Assembly (NCBI RefSeq): GCF_031082295.1
Contig: NZ_JAVHLD010000004.1
Coordinates: 79,492 to 143,491, forward strand
Reading direction: 5' to 3'
Origin: Humidesulfovibrio sp.
GTDB taxonomy: Bacteria; Desulfobacterota; Desulfovibrionia; Desulfovibrionales; Desulfovibrionaceae
Length of the DNA stretch: 64,000 nt
Positions 8,779 to 17,600 of this stretch are shown here, piece by piece. Numbering within the stretch: position 1 is the stretch's first letter; each line of letters opens with the position of its first letter. The translations under genes and the position numbers were made by a program. The notes under the pieces are model-generated. The model made no database searches. It was not told where the DNA came from and saw nothing but the letters and a program-made list of their open reading frames with translations.

Positions 8779-11346
8779 TTATTCTGCAGCCCAGTGCAGC
8801 AAGCCCAAGGCATGGGAATCAAGAAGCAGCGGGTGGTGCGGCAGTATGCGCACGGTGAAGCCGAAACGCCCCGCCTCCGCCGGAAGAACCTCACCACGGT
8901 ACAGGTGCCACCCCTCGCCAAGCTGCTTTTCAGGGACCATGACCGTCGTCTTGCGCTTGGTGAAGGAGGAATCCTGGGACACCGGCCCGTAGTAGATTTC
9001 GACCTGTACGTCGCGCGGGTTCAGTCCGTCGAGCTGCACATCCGCCTCCACAAGCACCGGCTCCTCCACGAAGACCTTGTCATGGGTTTCGCTGCGGATG
9101 TTGCGGATAGAGAGCTTGTTCCAACTGGTCATGAGGGTCATGCGCCACTGGGCCAGGTCTTTGGCGGCCGCGAAGTCGTCACGCACAAGGCTCTGATAGT
9201 TGCGGCAGGATGGCAGGTAGGCCTTTTCCGTGTAGTCCTCCACCATGCGGTGGGCGTTGTAGATAGGCCCCAGTTCGCGCAGGGCGCTCTTCATCTTGTG
9301 GATCCAGGCGCGTGGCAGGTTGCCGTGTCCCCGGTCGTAGAACTCGGTGAGCACGTCGTTTTCCAGGATATTAAAGAGGGTCTGGCTCTCCACAAAATCC
9401 TGGTACGAGCTGTCCTCGTACTCCTCGCCCCTGCCGATGGCCCAGCCCAGGCTGTTGTCGTGGCGATAGGCCTCGTCCCACCAGCCGTCCAGAGTGGACA
9501 GCTGAAGCACTCCGTTGGCCAAAGCCTTCATGCCGCTGGTGCCGCAGGCTTCAAGCGGTCGGCGCGGATTGTTCAGCCACACGTCGCAGCCCTGGACCAT
9601 GCGGCTGGCGATCTTCATGTCGTAATCTTCGAGGAACACCATGGACAGTCGGCAATCCTCCCTGCGGCAGAGCTGCACCAGGTCCTGAATGATCTTCTTG
9701 CCCTCGTTGTCGTTGGGGTGAGCCTTGCCGGCGAAGATAAACTGGACGCGGCGCTCCTTGTTGGTCAGCAGACGAACCAGGCGATCCTTGTCGAGCAGCA
9801 GCAGGTTGGCGCGTTTGTAGGTGGCGAAGCGCCGCGCAAAGCCGATGGTCAGGGCCTGCGGATCAAGCACCTCGTCGGCATGTTGCAGTTCCTTGTGCCG
9901 CGCGCCCTTGTCCATGAGCTGCTTGCGCAGGCGTTTACGCACGAAATCGACCAGCCGTTCGCGCAAGCGCTCGTGGGTGCGCCAGAGTTCGGCGTCGGGG
10001 ATGCCCTCGGCCTGGTTCCATACGCGTACGCAGTCCGAGTCCTCGCGCCAATTGCCGAGGTAGCGGTCATAGAGAATGGCCATGTCCGTGGCCACCCAGG
10101 TGGGGGTGTGAACGCCGTTGGTGATGGCCCCGATGGGCACGTCCTCCACCGGATTCTGAGGCCACACCTTCTGCCACATGTGACGGGAGACCTCTCCGTG
10201 AAGCTTGGACACGCCGTTTGAGAAGCGCGAGAGCCGCAACGCGAGAACGGTCATGCAGAACTGCTCGCCCTCGTCGCGCGGGTCCTCGCGGCCCAGTGCC
10301 ATGAACACCTTGAAGGCCAGCCCGAGCTTGCGCGAATACTCGTCGAAATAGGATTGCATGAGCTCGGGCGGGAAGCGGTCATTGCCCGCTGGCACCGGGG
10401 TGTGCGTGGTGAAGACGCTGGAAGAGGCTGTCAGCTCCGAGGCGGCCTCAAACGACAAGCCGTGGTCCTGCATGTATACCCGGATGCGCTCGAGGCCCGC
10501 GAAGGCGGAGTGCCCCTCGTTCATGTGGATCACCATGGGCTCGATGCCAAGGCAAGCCAGGGCGCGGATGCCGCCAATGCCGAGCAGGATCTCCTGCTGC
10601 AGGCGCATCTCCAGGCCGCCACCGTACAGGCGTGACGTGACGGCGCGCAGGTGTGGCGCGTTCTCCGGCACGTTGGAGTCCAGCAAATACAGACGCACCT
10701 TGCCGACGTGGACCTCCCAGACGCGCGCATGCAGCGGCTGCCCTTGCACGTCGACGCAGACGGTGCATGGTTTGCCGTTCACGTCCGTGGCAAGGCGCAT
10801 GGGCATCTGCTCGAACTCATGGTCCGGGTAGCGTTCCTGCTGCCAGGCGTCGGGGGTCATGTACTGACGGAAGTAGCCCTCGCGGTACAAGAGGCCCACG
10901 CCGACCAGGGGGATGTTCAGATCACTGGCGGACTTGAGGTGGTCGCCTGCGAGTATGCCAAGGCCGCCGGAATAGATGGGCAGGCACATGGCGATGCCGT
11001 ATTCCAGGCTGAAGTACGCAACGCTGGGCGAGGCCTCATGACCTACGGGAAACTTGAAGGCCGTGTGCTTCCGCGCGAGGTAGTGCTCAAGCGTTTTCTT
11101 GGCGTCGGCCAAACGCTGGATGAAGAAATCGTCCCGCGCCAGTTCCTCGATGCGGCGCTGAGGCAGGCGATTGAGAAGCAGCACCGGATTCTGCTGGCAA
11201 CTTACCCAGAGATTATGGTCAATGGTGGTGAAGATGTTCGTCAGGTCATTGTTCCAGGAGAACCAAAGATTGTTGGCAATGTCCCAAAGAGGCTCAAGTT
11301 TTGGGGGCAGTTTCGGGACAACGCTGAACACGCGCAAGGCCTGCAT
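8779..11346 (-). CDS. glgP: Alpha-glucan (glycogen/maltodextrin) phosphorylase
   Basis: The 855-residue protein releases glucose 1-phosphate from storage glucan and belongs to the short GT35 type. The PLP-lysine region 'EACGTSGMKALANGVLQLSTLDGWWDE' is present, as are 'VIHMNEGHSAF' and 'YLDSN/RAVTSRLYGGG'-like segments. The C-terminal part is longer than the core and may bind glucan. The start chosen (MQALRVFSVVPK) has AAGGAG six bases upstream; a longer in-frame start is possible. It stands alone, divergent from dut, and no clear terminator is seen. Confidence 0.94.
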   Translation of the reverse strand: MQALRVFSVVPKLPPKLEPLWDIANNLWFSWNNDLTNIFTTIDHNLWVSCQQNPVLLLNRLPQRRIEELARDDFFIQRLADAKKTLEHYLARKHTAFKFPVGHEASPSVAYFSLEYGIAMCLPIYSGGLGILAGDHLKSASDLNIPLVGVGLLYREGYFRQYMTPDAWQQERYPDHEFEQMPMRLATDVNGKPCTVCVDVQGQPLHARVWEVHVGKVRLYLLDSNVPENAPHLRAVTSRLYGGGLEMRLQQEILLGIGGIRALACLGIEPMVIHMNEGHSAFAGLERIRVYMQDHGLSFEAASELTASSSVFTTHTPVPAGNDRFPPELMQSYFDEYSRKLGLAFKVFMALGREDPRDEGEQFCMTVLALRLSRFSNGVSKLHGEVSRHMWQKVWPQNPVEDVPIGAITNGVHTPTWVATDMAILYDRYLGNWREDSDCVRVWNQAEGIPDAELWRTHERLRERLVDFVRKRLRKQLMDKGARHKELQHADEVLDPQALTIGFARRFATYKRANLLLLDKDRLVRLLTNKERRVQFIFAGKAHPNDNEGKKIIQDLVQLCRREDCRLSMVFLEDYDMKIASRMVQGCDVWLNNPRRPLEACGTSGMKALANGVLQLSTLDGWWDEAYRHDNSLGWAIGRGEEYEDSSYQDFVESQTLFNILENDVLTEFYDRGHGNLPRAWIHKMKSALRELGPIYNAHRMVEDYTEKAYLPSCRNYQSLVRDDFAAAKDLAQWRMTLMTSWNKLSIRNIRSETHDKVFVEEPVLVEADVQLDGLNPRDVQVEIYYGPVSQDSSFTKRKTTVMVPEKQLGEGWHLYRGEVLPAEAGRFGFTVRILPHHPLLLDSHALGLLHWAAE

Positions 11347-11522
11347 TGGAACTCCTTGATGGATCGGGGGGTGGCTTTTCAAGCTTGTAGCGTATAAAGG
11401 CTTCGGGAAAATAGCAAGTACTCCCACCAGCCATCTCCAGGCGCCATCAGAGCCCTTTGCCGCATTGACAGGATTGGTATTTCAAGAGAAAGGAAGGCTC
11501 TTTGAATGCTGGAGGAAGACGC

Positions 11523-12005
11523 ATGACAACAGCTGATGAAAAAGCCGCGAAGCACATTGATGTGCGCGTGCGTTTTCTGCACCCCGTCTGGGACGAGCAC
11601 ACGCTCGCCTATGCCACGGACCACTCCGCCGGGCTTGATCTTCGTGCCTGCATCGACGCTGAGCGCCTGGACATTCCTGCGGGTGGGCGCGCTGCAATCC
11701 CGGTCGGTGTCGCCATCGAAATCTGCGAGCCTGGCGTAGCCGGGTTCATCTTCTCACGCAGCGGCCTGGGCACCAAGGAAGGCCTCACCGTGAGCCAGGG
11801 AGTGGGCGTTATTGACCCGGACTACCGGGGCCAACTCATCGTGTCGCTGCTGAACACTTCCGGACAGGCGCGAAGCGTGGAACGCGGGCAGCGCATTGCG
11901 CAGCTCGTGTTCCTTCCCTGCTACACCGCGCGTCTCATTGCCGCCGAGGAGCTTGGCGCCACCGAACGTGGCGCAGGCGGTTTCGGCCATACGGGAAAGA
12001 TTTAG
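11523..12005 (+). CDS. dut: dUTP diphosphatase
   Basis: This 160-residue trimeric dUTPase hydrolyses dUTP to dUMP and diphosphate, keeping uracil out of DNA and feeding dTMP synthesis. All five family motifs are visible in order: DHSAGLDL, RSGLGTKEG, GVIDPDYRG, RGQRIAQLV and RGAGGFGHTG near the C-terminus. The ATG follows GGAGGAAG. argD starts 22 bases after the stop, so the two are probably cotranscribed. Confidence 0.96.
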   Translation: MTTADEKAAKHIDVRVRFLHPVWDEHTLAYATDHSAGLDLRACIDAERLDIPAGGRAAIPVGVAIEICEPGVAGFIFSRSGLGTKEGLTVSQGVGVIDPDYRGQLIVSLLNTSGQARSVERGQRIAQLVFLPCYTARLIAAEELGATERGAGGFGHTGKI

Positions 12006-12027
12006 CTTATATATTAAGGAGAGCGTC

Positions 12028-13245
12028 ATGACCAAGGCTCCAAGCCCCGCATACAACAGCCTCGTCAGCCGGGACAAGAAGGTGATGTGCCAGACCTACG
12101 GCCGCTACCCCCTGGCTTTTGAAAAGGCTGTGGGCTCGCGCCTGTATGATCTGGACGGCCGGGAATACGTGGACCTGCTTTCGGGCATCGCCGTGGCCAA
12201 CCTGGGCCACAGCCACCCCGAACTGCTTGAGGTCATGTCCAGCCAGGCCCAGGACCTCATTCACATCAGCAATCTGTTCTTCCAGCCCAGACAGGTGGAG
12301 CTTGCCGAAAAGCTGCTCTCCACCTGCGCCTGCGACAGGGTGTTCTTCTGCAATTCCGGGGCTGAGGCCAACGAGGCCGCGATCAAGCTCGCCCGGCGGT
12401 TCATGCGCACCGTTCGCTACAAGGACGCTTACGAGATCATCACACTGTCCGGTTCCTTCCACGGACGCACCCTGGCGACCCTGACGGCCACAGGGCAGCA
12501 TGGACGGATCAAGGAAGGCTTCGAGCCGTTGCCCGAGGGCTTCGTCACGGTGCCTTTCGGCGACATCGAGGCCATGAGGGCCGCCATCGGCCCCAAGACC
12601 GCCGCCGTGCTCATCGAGATGGTCCAGGGCGAGGGCGGGGTGCTGCCCCTTCCCGAGGCCTACGTCCGGCAGGTGCAGGACCTCTGCCGCGAGGCCAACT
12701 GCCTCTTCATGGTTGATGAGATCCAGACCGGCCTGTGCCGCACCGGACGCTTCTGGGCGCATCAGCACTTCGGACTTGCGCCGGACGTGTTCACCACGGC
12801 CAAAGGGCTTGCCAACGGCCTGCCCATGGGCGCCATGCTGGCCAAGGAGCATGTGGCCCGGGGCTTTGCGCCCGGGTGCCACGCAACGACCTTTGGCGGC
12901 GGCGGCGTGCTCTCAGCGGTGGCCTCCAAGGTCGTGGACATCATGCTTCGCGACAACCTGGCTGGTCGTGCCCAAGAGCTGGGAACGCTCGCCGTGGATG
13001 CCTTCCGGAAAATCCAGGCCGCCCTGCCGCACAAGATTACAACCGTGCGCGGCCTGGGCCTGATGATCGGCATCGAGCTGGCTGAACCGGGCGATGCCGT
13101 GCACGCGGAGCTGCGCGAGCGCGGTTTCGTCTGCAACCTGGCCCATGGCAAGGTGTTGCGGCTTCTGCCGCCGCTCACCATTGCGGCTGATGATCTGCTT
13201 GCCTTTGCCGCTGCTCTGGAGGATATTCTGAGGCAGAACAACTAG
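12028..13245 (+). CDS. argD: Acetylornithine (succinyl-diaminopimelate) aminotransferase
   Basis: The 405-residue PLP-dependent class III aminotransferase acts in arginine synthesis, and often in lysine synthesis too. It shows 'GIAVANLGHSHPEL', 'FFCNSGAEANEAAIKLAR', 'GSFHGRTLATLTATGQ', 'EMVQGEGG', 'DEIQTGLCRTGRFWAH' and the PLP-lysine segment 'TTAKGLANGLPMGAM'. The ATG has AAGGAGAG upstream; longer in-frame starts run back into dut. dapA and dapB also lie in this window but far away. Confidence 0.94.
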   Translation: MTKAPSPAYNSLVSRDKKVMCQTYGRYPLAFEKAVGSRLYDLDGREYVDLLSGIAVANLGHSHPELLEVMSSQAQDLIHISNLFFQPRQVELAEKLLSTCACDRVFFCNSGAEANEAAIKLARRFMRTVRYKDAYEIITLSGSFHGRTLATLTATGQHGRIKEGFEPLPEGFVTVPFGDIEAMRAAIGPKTAAVLIEMVQGEGGVLPLPEAYVRQVQDLCREANCLFMVDEIQTGLCRTGRFWAHQHFGLAPDVFTTAKGLANGLPMGAMLAKEHVARGFAPGCHATTFGGGGVLSAVASKVVDIMLRDNLAGRAQELGTLAVDAFRKIQAALPHKITTVRGLGLMIGIELAEPGDAVHAELRERGFVCNLAHGKVLRLLPPLTIAADDLLAFAAALEDILRQNN

Positions 13246-13274
13246 GGAACATCAACCGAGCGCAGGAGCAGGCC

Positions 13275-13526
13275 ATGACCGTGGTCGATCCAATAAATCC
13301 GCAGCCGCAAATGCAAAACGTGGAGCAGCGCCCCCAGGGGTTGCCCCCGGAACCGCATCTTCCTGCCGGAAAGCCCCTGCGCTCGGTCCAGACCATGCCG
13401 TTGCCGCTCATCAATCCACGCGAAATGCCCAAGGACCCGCAGGACGAGCAGGCCCTGCACAGGCAGGTTGCCATGAATCGAGCCGGGATCACCGGCACTG
13501 GGCTCATCGTGGACACCATCGCCTGA
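13275..13526 (+). CDS. Small proline-rich protein of unknown function
   Basis: This 83-residue product is rich in Pro, Gln and Met and has no Cys, no membrane helix and no motif I recognise. AGGAG lies 6 bases before the ATG. The gene sits between argD (29 bases upstream) and prmA in the same direction, which supports it being real. The C-terminal 'NRAGITGTGLIVDTIA' looks ordered while the rest looks disordered. Antisense frames overlap it but have no ribosome site. Function is unknown. Confidence 0.55.
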   Translation: MTVVDPINPQPQMQNVEQRPQGLPPEPHLPAGKPLRSVQTMPLPLINPREMPKDPQDEQALHRQVAMNRAGITGTGLIVDTIA

Positions 13527-13575
13527 GGCCTTGCATCACGACAACACTCCAACACACAATGGAACCGCACCTGAT

Positions 13576-14454
13576 ATGACCACGTCCCTGCTCAAGATCG
13601 AGTTTTCGCTGCCCCCTGCTGACTACGACGATGCTGTTGTCTATCTTTCCGGCGCCATACAGCACGGCTGGGAAGAATCCCAGGCCGTCGACGGCACAAC
13701 GCACTTCAGCACCTACCTGGAAAACCATGACGCCGGGCATGAAGTCGCGCGCCGGATCAAGGAACTCTGGCCTGACTCGGGCATACGCACCGAGGAGAGT
13801 GAAAGCCAGGACTGGGGCCAGTCGTGGCGAGAGTTCTTCACGCCCATCGAGTGCGGCGGGCGTTTCGAAATCCTGCCGCCCTGGCTGTCCGATGAAGGGC
13901 ACGACAACCTGACCCCCATCATCATCGAACCCAAGATGGCCTTCGGCACCGGGCACCACCCCACAACGGCCCTTTGCCTGTCCTGCCTGGCCGACCTGTT
14001 CCGCAACGGTCATCTTTCCAAGGACATGGAATTCCTCGACCTCGGCACCGGCTCCGGCATCCTGGGCATTGGCCTGGCCAAGCTTGGCCTCAAGGGCCTT
14101 GGCCTGGACATCGACCCCCAGGCCATCGCCTGCGCCGACGAGAACGCCCGCATCAACAACGTGGAGGAAAGCTTCCGCGTCGCAGTGGGCGGCATCAACG
14201 CGGTTCCCGAAGGCAAAACGTTCAAGGCACTGGTGGCCAACATTCTTTCCAAACCGCTCATCTTCATGGCCGCTGACATCGTGCGCCGCATCGAACCCGG
14301 CGGATGCCTCGCCCTTTCCGGAATCCTGGTGGAACAGGCGCCGGACGTGATACGGGCATACGTGCTCCTGGGCCTGCCAGAGCCGGAATTGCGCGTGAGC
14401 GGCGACTGGTGCGCCCTGCTCTGGACGTCACTGCCCGACATAGCGAGAAGCTGA
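13576..14454 (+). CDS. prmA: Ribosomal protein L11 methyltransferase
   Basis: The 292-residue protein matches PrmA in length and layout: an N-terminal substrate-recognition domain, then a Rossmann methyltransferase with the SAM motif 'DLGTGSGILGIGLAKLG', the acidic loop 'GLDIDPQAI' and 'LVANILSKPL'. It trimethylates L11. I chose the ATG giving MTTSLLKIEF because it matches the family start; its ribosome site is weak, and a TTG at 13531 behind TGAGG is a credible longer start. The stop overlaps the next gene's ATG. Confidence 0.92.
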   Translation: MTTSLLKIEFSLPPADYDDAVVYLSGAIQHGWEESQAVDGTTHFSTYLENHDAGHEVARRIKELWPDSGIRTEESESQDWGQSWREFFTPIECGGRFEILPPWLSDEGHDNLTPIIIEPKMAFGTGHHPTTALCLSCLADLFRNGHLSKDMEFLDLGTGSGILGIGLAKLGLKGLGLDIDPQAIACADENARINNVEESFRVAVGGINAVPEGKTFKALVANILSKPLIFMAADIVRRIEPGGCLALSGILVEQAPDVIRAYVLLGLPEPELRVSGDWCALLWTSLPDIARS

Positions 14455-15128
14455 TGGGCAAGCGCGCCGACACCATCCAAGGGCTTTACCAGGCCTTCGC
14501 CGAAGCGCTCGGTCCGAGCCATTGGTGGCCCGGCGATACGCCCTTCGAGGTGGCTGTCGGCGCCATCCTGACCCAGAACACCAACTGGAAGAACGTCGAG
14601 AAGGCCATCGCCAACCTGAAGGCCGCGGACGCTTTGACGGCCAAAGGCCTGCGCGCCCTGCCTCCAGCCAGGCTGGAGGAACTGATTCGACCTGCCGGGT
14701 ATTTTCGCATCAAAACCAAAAGGTTAAATGATTTTCTCGACTTTCTTGAAGGCGAGTCTGGACTTGAGATCGAGCATTTGGCGGGTCAACAGCTTGACCA
14801 GTTGCGGCCTAAGCTCCTGTCCGTGCGTGGGATCGGCCCGGAAACAGCCGATTCCATCCTGCTTTATGCCCTGAACAAGCCCACCTTCGTTGTGGACGCT
14901 TACACTGTGCGCATGTTCTCCCGCCACGGACTCATACCAGAAGTAACCGACTACCATGAGGTGCAGGACATCGCCCAGTCGGCCATTTCACCCGATGTGC
15001 AGGACTACAACGAGTTCCATGCGCTCATCGTTCGTGCAGCCAAGGAGTGGTGTCGCAAGACCAAACCGCTGTGCACGCTCTGCCCTGCCCGCGCGCTGCT
15101 GCCAAACCCTGACGAGTTGCCGGCATGA
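14454..15128 (+). CDS. Endonuclease III-like HhH-GPD DNA glycosylase
   Basis: The 224-residue protein has the helix-hairpin-helix and GPD region 'LLSVRGIGPETADSILLYAL...VVDAYT'. The catalytic Asp is present, but Glu replaces the Lys that makes endonuclease III a bifunctional lyase. This resembles MagIII-type glycosylases that remove alkylated bases. The C-terminal iron-sulfur motif is incomplete: C-x6-C-x2-C is present, but the fourth position is Leu. It overlaps prmA by one base and the next gene by four. Glycosylase identity is firm; the substrate is uncertain. Confidence 0.85.
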   Translation: MGKRADTIQGLYQAFAEALGPSHWWPGDTPFEVAVGAILTQNTNWKNVEKAIANLKAADALTAKGLRALPPARLEELIRPAGYFRIKTKRLNDFLDFLEGESGLEIEHLAGQQLDQLRPKLLSVRGIGPETADSILLYALNKPTFVVDAYTVRMFSRHGLIPEVTDYHEVQDIAQSAISPDVQDYNEFHALIVRAAKEWCRKTKPLCTLCPARALLPNPDELPA

Positions 15129-16240
15129 GCCTGTCGATCCGCAAATCGCGCCTTATGCTGGCCATCCTGCTGGCGACCAGCCTTGTTCCGGTCGCCCTGG
15201 CGGAACCGGGACAGATTGAGAAAGCCCTGCAGCGTGAGCATCATAAGGCTGCGGAGCACAAGGGCGTTGTGCGACAACTGGCTGAGCGCGAAAAGGCCCT
15301 GGCAAACCGTCTCGGCGCCATCGAAGCCCGCATGCAGGCCGCCGAGGCTCGCATCGAGAAACAAGAAGCGGAGCTCGCCGTCATCCGCAAGGAAGAAGCC
15401 CACTACGCCGAGCTGTACGACGCAGTCCGCGTTAAACGAGAGAAAGCTGCCCGCGAGCTCCGCAGACTGCTCGACCTGCTCTGGCCCATCAGCGCGCAGG
15501 GCATGCACGAAGGTTCGCGCTCTGCCGACAGCTGGGATTCTGCTGACCGCCGCTTCCAGTGGACGGGCTCTGTCTATGCCAAGGTCCGCGCGGCGCTGGA
15601 GGTCGTTCGTCGTCAGGAACAGGAGCTGGCCGGCGTGCTCGCGCGCCAAAAGGAGCTGGAGCTCCAGGTGGACCAGCAGCTGGCGGTCATCAACGCCGAC
15701 AAGGATGCGCTCCTGCGCGACCGGTTGTCACTGAATGCGCGCATTGGCCAGGTGAGCACCCAGCGCCAGGACCTGGAGGGCGAACTCCAGAACATCCTCA
15801 AAGCGATCCAGCAGCTCAACTATCAACTCGTCAACCAGCGCAGCCGCAAGTTCGATTCCTACAAGGCCATACTGCCATGGCCCGTTGCTGGTCGGGTGGT
15901 CACGCAGTTCAATCCGGAGGGCCGACCATCCCGCCGGGGCATCGGCATCGCCACGGGCGAGGGGTCCACGGTTCGCAGCGTCTTTTGGGGCAAGGTCGTG
16001 CACAATGACGTGCTGCGCGGCCTTGGCAAGGTCGTCATACTGTTTCACGGCGGGGACTACTACAGCCTGTATGCCTATCTGTCCGATGTGACGGTGCAGC
16101 CAGGCCAGGAAGTTGAAAAGGACGAACCCCTCGGCCATGCCGGGTACTACCCGGAAGCCCACGGCAACGGGGTCTATTTCGAATTGCGTTTCCACCAGAA
16201 ACCTATTAATCCCCTGCTGTGGCTCATGCCCGCCCAGTAG
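15125..16240 (+). CDS. EnvC-like murein hydrolase activator (degenerate M23/LytM protein)
   Basis: The 371-residue exported protein has a signal peptide (about 1-26), long coiled coils (about 28-110 and 160-240) and a C-terminal LytM/M23 fold. The zinc-binding residues are missing: the usual HxxxD site reads 'RRGIGIA', and the HxH site reads 'YYSLYAYL'. In E. coli EnvC such a domain is inactive and instead activates amidases at the septum, so a similar role is likely. It is followed by a Ctp protease and a YibQ-like deacetylase, a common envelope cluster. Confidence 0.85.
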   Translation: MSLSIRKSRLMLAILLATSLVPVALAEPGQIEKALQREHHKAAEHKGVVRQLAEREKALANRLGAIEARMQAAEARIEKQEAELAVIRKEEAHYAELYDAVRVKREKAARELRRLLDLLWPISAQGMHEGSRSADSWDSADRRFQWTGSVYAKVRAALEVVRRQEQELAGVLARQKELELQVDQQLAVINADKDALLRDRLSLNARIGQVSTQRQDLEGELQNILKAIQQLNYQLVNQRSRKFDSYKAILPWPVAGRVVTQFNPEGRPSRRGIGIATGEGSTVRSVFWGKVVHNDVLRGLGKVVILFHGGDYYSLYAYLSDVTVQPGQEVEKDEPLGHAGYYPEAHGNGVYFELRFHQKPINPLLWLMPAQ

Positions 16241-16280
16241 ACGCCAAATCGTACGGCGTTTACGGCTTCACGGAGGAATT

Positions 16281-17588
16281 ATGCGCACTGGCATCTGGTT
16301 TGTCTGTTTTGTTCTGCTTCTGTCCTTGACCATCGCGCCCGCTCCCGTTGGTGCCGCGCCCGGCAAGGACGACCAGTTTGAGGCCCTGCGCAGGTTCAGC
16401 CAGGTCGTCGACATGGTGGAGACCCACTACGTCAAGAAAGTCACCAAAGCAGAGCTTATCCAGAACTCCATCAAAGGCATGCTTGAGCAGCTTGATCCCC
16501 ACTCGGCCTTTTTGCCCGCCGATGACTTCAAGGAGCTGCAAGTCTCCTCCAGCGGAGCGTTCCACGGCATCGGCATCGAAATCAGCTCCGAGAACGGACG
16601 CCTTATCGTTGTCTCTCCCATTGAGGACACGCCCGCCTTCAAGGCCGGCCTCAAGAGCGGCGACATCATCCTTGAGATCGACGGCGAATCCACCATGGAG
16701 CTTGGCCTGAACGAAGCCGTGAAGAAGATTCGCGGCCCGCAAGGCACCACCGTTGTCCTGACGATCCTGCACAAGGGCGCCCAACAGCCTATCGATGTGT
16801 CCATCGCGCGCGGCACCATTCCCATCGTCAGCGTCAAGACCCAGGAGCTCGAAAAGGGCTACCTCATGTGCCGCATCACGCGCTTCAACGAGCACACCAC
16901 CAAGGAACTGCGCGACAAGATTTCGGAATACACCAAGAAGAATCCCATCCAGGGCATCGTGCTTGACCTGCGCAACAACCCGGGTGGCCTGCTCGACCAG
17001 GCGGTGAGCGTCTCCGACACCTTCCTGCCCGACGGCCTCATCGTCTACATCCAGGGCAAGGATCCGCAGTCGCGCCGCGACTTCAAGGGCCGCAAGGAAA
17101 CCGATGATCTGGTCGACGTGCCCATCGTCACGCTCATCAACGCCGGGTCCGCCTCGGCAGCGGAGATCGTGGCCGGAGCCCTGCAGGACCGCAAGCGCTC
17201 GCTCCTCATCGGAGAGAAGACTTTCGGCAAGGGATCGGTGCAGACCGTCGTTTCCCTGCCTGACGGTTCGGGCATCAAGCTGACCACCGCGCTCTACTAC
17301 ACTCCCAACGGCCGCTCCATCCAGGCTGAGGGCATCGTCCCCGACCTTGAGATTCCATTTGTGGCTCCGCCTTCGGATGAAGACAAAAATCTCAAGGACC
17401 GCTTCACCTTCCGTGAGAAGGACCTGAACCGCCACCTTGAGAACGGCAGCGCCAAGAAGGGCAAGAAATCCGGCAAGTCGACCGCGGCGTCTGATGAAAC
17501 AGCGCAGAAGATGATCGAGAAGGACAACCAGATGCGCCTGGCCCTGGAAATGGTCAAGACGCTGCCCAAGATCAGGGAAATCCGCTAG
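16281..17588 (+). CDS. ctpA: Carboxyl-terminal processing protease, S41 family
   Basis: The 435-residue periplasmic serine protease has a signal peptide (about 1-25), a PDZ domain (about 85-170, 'GIGIEISSENGRLIVVSPIEDTPA') and the S41 domain. The catalytic Ser is predicted at 292 (GSASAAE) and the Lys at 317 (EKTFGKGS), spaced 25 residues as in E. coli Prc. A Lys/Ser-rich tail ends the protein. GGAGG precedes the ATG. Such proteases trim periplasmic proteins and peptidoglycan hydrolases, which fits the EnvC-like neighbour. Confidence 0.93.
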   Translation: MRTGIWFVCFVLLLSLTIAPAPVGAAPGKDDQFEALRRFSQVVDMVETHYVKKVTKAELIQNSIKGMLEQLDPHSAFLPADDFKELQVSSSGAFHGIGIEISSENGRLIVVSPIEDTPAFKAGLKSGDIILEIDGESTMELGLNEAVKKIRGPQGTTVVLTILHKGAQQPIDVSIARGTIPIVSVKTQELEKGYLMCRITRFNEHTTKELRDKISEYTKKNPIQGIVLDLRNNPGGLLDQAVSVSDTFLPDGLIVYIQGKDPQSRRDFKGRKETDDLVDVPIVTLINAGSASAAEIVAGALQDRKRSLLIGEKTFGKGSVQTVVSLPDGSGIKLTTALYYTPNGRSIQAEGIVPDLEIPFVAPPSDEDKNLKDRFTFREKDLNRHLENGSAKKGKKSGKSTAASDETAQKMIEKDNQMRLALEMVKTLPKIREIR

Positions 17589-17600
17589 CCGGGCAACAAC

